A DNA stretch of 64,000 nt from an uncultured Lachnospiraceae bacterium (lineage in GTDB: Bacteria; Bacillota; Clostridia; Lachnospirales; Lachnospiraceae): contig CAJTPS010000001.1 of assembly GCA_910578555.1 (NCBI GenBank), forward strand, positions 124,001 through 188,000, given 5' to 3'. Made by a program: the position numbers and the translations under genes. Positions 61,557 through 64,000 of this stretch are shown here, one piece after another (position 1 is the stretch's first letter; every line of letters starts with the position of its first letter). A model generated the notes under the pieces. The model saw nothing but the letters and a program-made list of their open reading frames with translations. It had not been told where the DNA came from and made no database searches.

Positions 61557-61955
61557 TTATCACGACTTTTTTATTATCACGACCTTTGATGATAAAGCTG
61601 ATAAACTCAAAGGTTTTCAATAAAAAAGTCGGGATAATATTTTGCAACAGACACCAATTTTTAGTTTTTGAAACCGACAATATTTCTTTAAAAGTCGGGA
61701 TAACTTTTTTCAGCGAATGTGTAAAAAGTGCGATTTTACTTAAAAATGAGTTCTCCCATTTTGCATTCCTTAATAAATCAAGCATTTTGAATGGTTTATC
61801 AAAAACATTATCACGACTTTTTACTGCCATTGCATCGTTAGAAAAATTTATAAATGGACGAAAAGTCACCCATATTATCACGACCTTTTTTCGAGGAAAT
61901 GGCGCAAATACAACATTCTTGGTAAAAAGTCATGATACCAAAAAAGTCGGGATAA
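61557..61955. repeat. Array of seven copies of a 10-16-base motif in both orientations
   Basis: Plus-oriented TTATCACGAC(T/C)TTTT at 61557, 61574, 61808 and 61875; minus-oriented AAAAGTCGGGATAA at 61622, 61690 and 61940 (reverse complement TTATCCCGAC). The third base-pair of the core differs strictly by orientation (A in plus, C in minus copies). Between them the DNA is AT-rich and open in a frame of each strand, giving 158 and 115 codons, but neither looks like a protein. It sits just before the recombinase piece. Confidence 0.8.
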
Positions 61956-62016
61956 CTATTACTTCAAAGAGAAAGTTTCTGGTTTTAGCTGACTGTAAGA
62001 AAAGGCAGAAAATTTT

Positions 62017-62301
62017 TTGAGGAACGTACAGCAGGAAGAACTCAAAAAACAGCTTTCCGCATTGCAGGAGCAGTCGGCAGAGCATGACGCTACAGAGCAG
62101 AATGCGGGGAAGTGGATAAGCCTGATCCGGCAGTACAGTGACCTGAAGGAATTAAATTCTTGTATCATCAATGAACTTATCACAAAGATTTTAGTGGGCG
62201 ACAAACGCCGGGTAAATGGTGAGAAAGTTCAGTTTATCGAAATCCATTACCGTTTCATCGGAAATCTGACCGACAGCGGGAATGGGGAAACAATTCAATA
62301 A
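62017..62301 (+). pseudogene. C-terminal fragment of a large serine recombinase
   Basis: 94 codons: LKKQLSALQEQSAEHDATEQN coiled coil, then WISLIRQYSDLKELNSCIINELITKILV and HYRFIGNLTD, the DUF4368-like C-terminal end of clostridial serine recombinases (TnpX-like). The catalytic N-terminus and the DNA-binding zinc region are missing; the AT-rich array precedes the fragment in its place. A stem CTGTAAA-ACCGT/ACGGT-TTTACAG follows at about 62327-62356 near the right junction. Confidence 0.8.
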
Positions 62302-62350
62302 AAAATCCAGTTAAAAACAATTTAGCTGTAAAAACCGTCTTTAACGGTAA

Positions 62351-63625
62351 TTTACAGAGGTTAATATTGACGCTACGGGAATATACAGAATTAATCCGCT
62401 GGTCCTGACCGGCGCCGTTGTTTTTTCTATGCTGACAGTGTATATCAGCAGCCTGAGACCCTGTAGATATGCGGCGCGGATATCTGCTGTTGAGGCGGTC
62501 AGATATGTAGGAAATGACAATGATGTCACAATTAAGGTCAAAAGGAGTCGGAGAATTACGCCGTACACCATGGCGATCGGCAATCTGAGACGGGGCAGAA
62601 GAAAAGCATTTCTCGTAATTGTGTCGCTGTCACTGGGCATGATACTGTTAAATACGACTTACACGGCGGTGACGGGGTTTGATCTGGAGACTTATATCAA
62701 TATGTACGCGGTGGCGGATTTCTGTGTGTCGGATTATACGATTTTAAATGCAGCCCTGCCGGGCATTCACAACCTCAACGGAATCAGCGCAGAACTGATG
62801 CAGGAAATAGAGAGCAGACCGGGACTGGAAGACAGCGTGTATATATATGCGAGGAGTATTACCCAGCAGATTCCGGACGAAGTCATAGAGAGGGTTTTAC
62901 AACAAAGGATATCTGACCAGATAGTGCGTTCCGTGGAGGATTCGGTGAATACACTGGTGCAGTACCGCACGACCGATGCTATTGCATACGGAATAGACGA
63001 TCTGGCGCTGAATCTGGTGACGGTTACGAAAGGCGGAGTGGATAAGGAACTTTGGGAGTCGGGGAAAGGTGTGATTATAGATGATTTCTATTATCACGGG
63101 ACAGGACCGGAGAGCGATTCGCCTTTGTATCAGGTTGGTGATGACATTATCCTTACAGATCTGAACGGTGTCGGTCATACTTATCAGGTTATGGCGGCAG
63201 GGAGCATTGAGGGCGATGCAAGTACGCATTATTTACTTGATTTAGGACTGACCATCATACTGCCCCTGGAGAGTTACCGCGAAATATACGGAGAGACACA
63301 GCCGATGACTGCTGTCTTTAACGTAGCGGACGCGCAAAGGGAGGCTACTGAGGAATGGCTGGAAGATTACAGCGTGAATATGGAGAAAAATCTGGACTAT
63401 ATTTCATACCGGACTTATGAAGAGGAGTTTCAGGAAAGCAAAGCGACATATACCATGATCGGCAATGTACTGGGAGCGATTCTGGCACTGATGGGTCTGC
63501 TGAATTTTATTAATGTGACTGTTACGTCCATGCTGGCAAGACAAAAGGAAATGGCGGTGCTTGTACCGCTTGCGTTCTACCGGAAGATGAACCGGAAGAG
63601 TATTGTGGAAAGACTGAGAACATAG
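62351..63625 (+). pseudogene. FtsX-type ABC exporter permease, C-terminal part
   Basis: Continues the gene broken at 53.26 kb: TEVNIDATGIYRINPLVLTGAVVFS opens at 62354 and runs without a stop to LVPLAFYRKMNRKSIVERLRT. Contains the paired helices near VIVSLSLGMILLNTTY and IGNVLGAILALMGLLNFINVTVTSML, the second extracytoplasmic domain and the EAVRYVGNDN segment typical of FtsX/MacB-like permeases. It may be translated from an internal ATG at 62429 but lacks the first half. Confidence 0.88.
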
Positions 63626-63710
63626 GCAGATCTGCTATGCGGGATTTGCTCTGTAAACTTATAAACCGGAACGAATATGGATAAGACTGGCATGAAAGGA
63701 GTATGTTGAT
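63626..63710. other. Short intergenic region with shared 14-mer
   Basis: TGCTCTGTAAACTT at 63647-63660 also occurs at 47500-47513. AAAGGAG at 63695-63701 is the ribosome site of the next gene. Confidence 0.4.
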
Positions 63711-64000
63711 ATGAGTATTTTACAGACAATAGATTTGAAGAAATATTACGGGCGGGAGTCTAATACTACACGTGCGCTAGACGGGGTGAACTTCAGCGTC
63801 GAGCAGGGAGAGTTCGTGGCGATTGTGGGGACTTCCGGCAGCGGTAAGTCTACGCTGCTTCATATGATGGGCGGACTGGATCAGCCTACATCGGGCAGCG
63901 TGATTGTGCGGGGCAATGAACTGACGAAGAAGAATGAGGAGGAACTGACTGTTTTCCGGCGCCGGAACATCGGGTTTGTCTTCCAGCAGTATAATCTGGT
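63711..64000 (+). CDS. ABC exporter ATPase, LolD/MacB type (3' end outside window)
   Basis: The first 96 codons: MSILQTIDLKKYYGRESN, Walker A GTSGSGKSTLLHMMGG, then FRRRNIGFVFQQYNL, the Q-loop form of exporter ATPases of antimicrobial-peptide and lipoprotein types. It is the ATP-binding partner of the split FtsX permease. The remainder is cut by the window end. With padR and DUF2812 it forms a bacitracin/antimicrobial-exporter-like locus. Confidence 0.9.
   Translation, partial: MSILQTIDLKKYYGRESNTTRALDGVNFSVEQGEFVAIVGTSGSGKSTLLHMMGGLDQPTSGSVIVRGNELTKKNEEELTVFRRRNIGFVFQQYNL

Larger units (their letters stand above)
53260..62362. mobile_element. 9.1 kb mobilizable insertion carrying a phosphate-uptake operon
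   Basis: The element interrupts one permease gene. The left junction follows codons ACG GAA GTG AAT (53248-53259), and the right junction precedes/contains ACA GAG GTT AAT (62354-62365): both encode T-E-V-N, pointing to site-specific recombination at a shared core such as AAT. Inside: an unidentified small gene, pstSCAB-phoU-phoB-phoR, a minus-strand mobC, a candidate oriT, an inverted-motif array, and a C-terminal piece of a serine recombinase with the DUF4368-type end. No relaxase or complete recombinase is left, so it looks fixed unless helped in trans. Confidence 0.8.

Noticed and set aside
61557..61955. CRISPR-like array
   Set aside because: Units are short, irregularly spaced and in both orientations, with no spacers of constant length and no cas genes.
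61534..62020. Open frames of 158 (plus) and 115 (minus) codons across the motif array
   Set aside because: Both strands are open because the DNA is AT-rich and repetitive; no ribosome site, no protein-like composition and internal repeats follow the DNA motif rather than a protein fold.

Overview
The window looks like chromosome of an anaerobic Firmicute of the Lachnospiraceae type (gut Clostridia). The basis is inference from gene content and style: AGGAGG-type ribosome binding sites, a clostridial Rrf2-NifU-NifS cluster, DUF2812-PadR, DegV, Rpn and BMP-family genes, and a complete C5 route to siroheme. No rRNA, tRNA or CRISPR array was seen. Host genes are moderately G/C rich; a patch at about 43.6-44.9 kb and an insertion at 53.26-62.36 kb are visibly richer in A/T.

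Layout. (1) 1-5.2 kb: a dipeptide ABC importer (first ATPase cut by the window edge) with an M20 peptidase. (2) 5.2-5.5 kb: a gene-free cluster of hairpins between convergent operons. (3) 5.5-15.4 kb: a seven-gene minus-strand operon (ribokinase-like PfkB, ADP-ribosylglycohydrolase-like protein, BMP lipoprotein, two-domain ATPase, two permeases, ureidoglycolate-lyase-like cupin), divergent from an unusual LacI-PfkB fusion regulator; together they suggest uptake and breakdown of a ribosylated compound. (4) 15.5-31.4 kb: a fused CoA-disulfide-reductase/rhodanese/siroheme-reductase-like protein and the genes for its likely cofactor (hemA, siroheme dehydrogenase, hemC, cobA-hemD, hemB, hemL), interrupted by ogt, an ornithine carbamoyltransferase remnant, an ACT-GNAT fusion, an Rpn nuclease, a GH3 glycosidase and a Cu/Zn-SOD-like gene. 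(5) 31.5-37 kb: a decayed TPM-domain gene, an Eis-like acetyltransferase, DegV, a small membrane protein and nicotinate phosphoribosyltransferase. (6) 37.4-42.4 kb: hypB, a 931-residue multi-cluster flavoprotein, hypA and a DUF5692-like membrane protein, with no hydrogenase gene in view. (7) 42.5-47.3 kb: a recent segmental duplication whose two copies have lost complementary parts, and the nifS-nifU-rrf2 operon with a palindromic operator. (8) 47.4-51.1 kb: a truncated response regulator, YbaK, and a soluble FIST/chemoreceptor-like pair. (9) 51.2-64 kb: a PadR/DUF2812/FtsX/ATPase locus whose FtsX permease gene is split by a 9.1 kb mobilizable element.

The split permease is the clearest structural event. 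Both broken ends encode the same four residues, T-E-V-N, with different synonymous codons, placing the junctions within a few bases of 53,259 and 62,363. The element carries a complete pstSCAB-phoU-phoB-phoR set as cargo, plus mobC, a candidate oriT, a seven-copy inverted motif array and the C-terminal end of a serine recombinase; no relaxase or full recombinase is left. Regulatory structure is rich: two dispersed palindromic repeat families, a terminator between the binding-protein gene and the rest of its transporter, tandem LacI-type operators, a PadR promoter with repeated half-sites, and a roughly 150-base imperfect inverted repeat before pstS.
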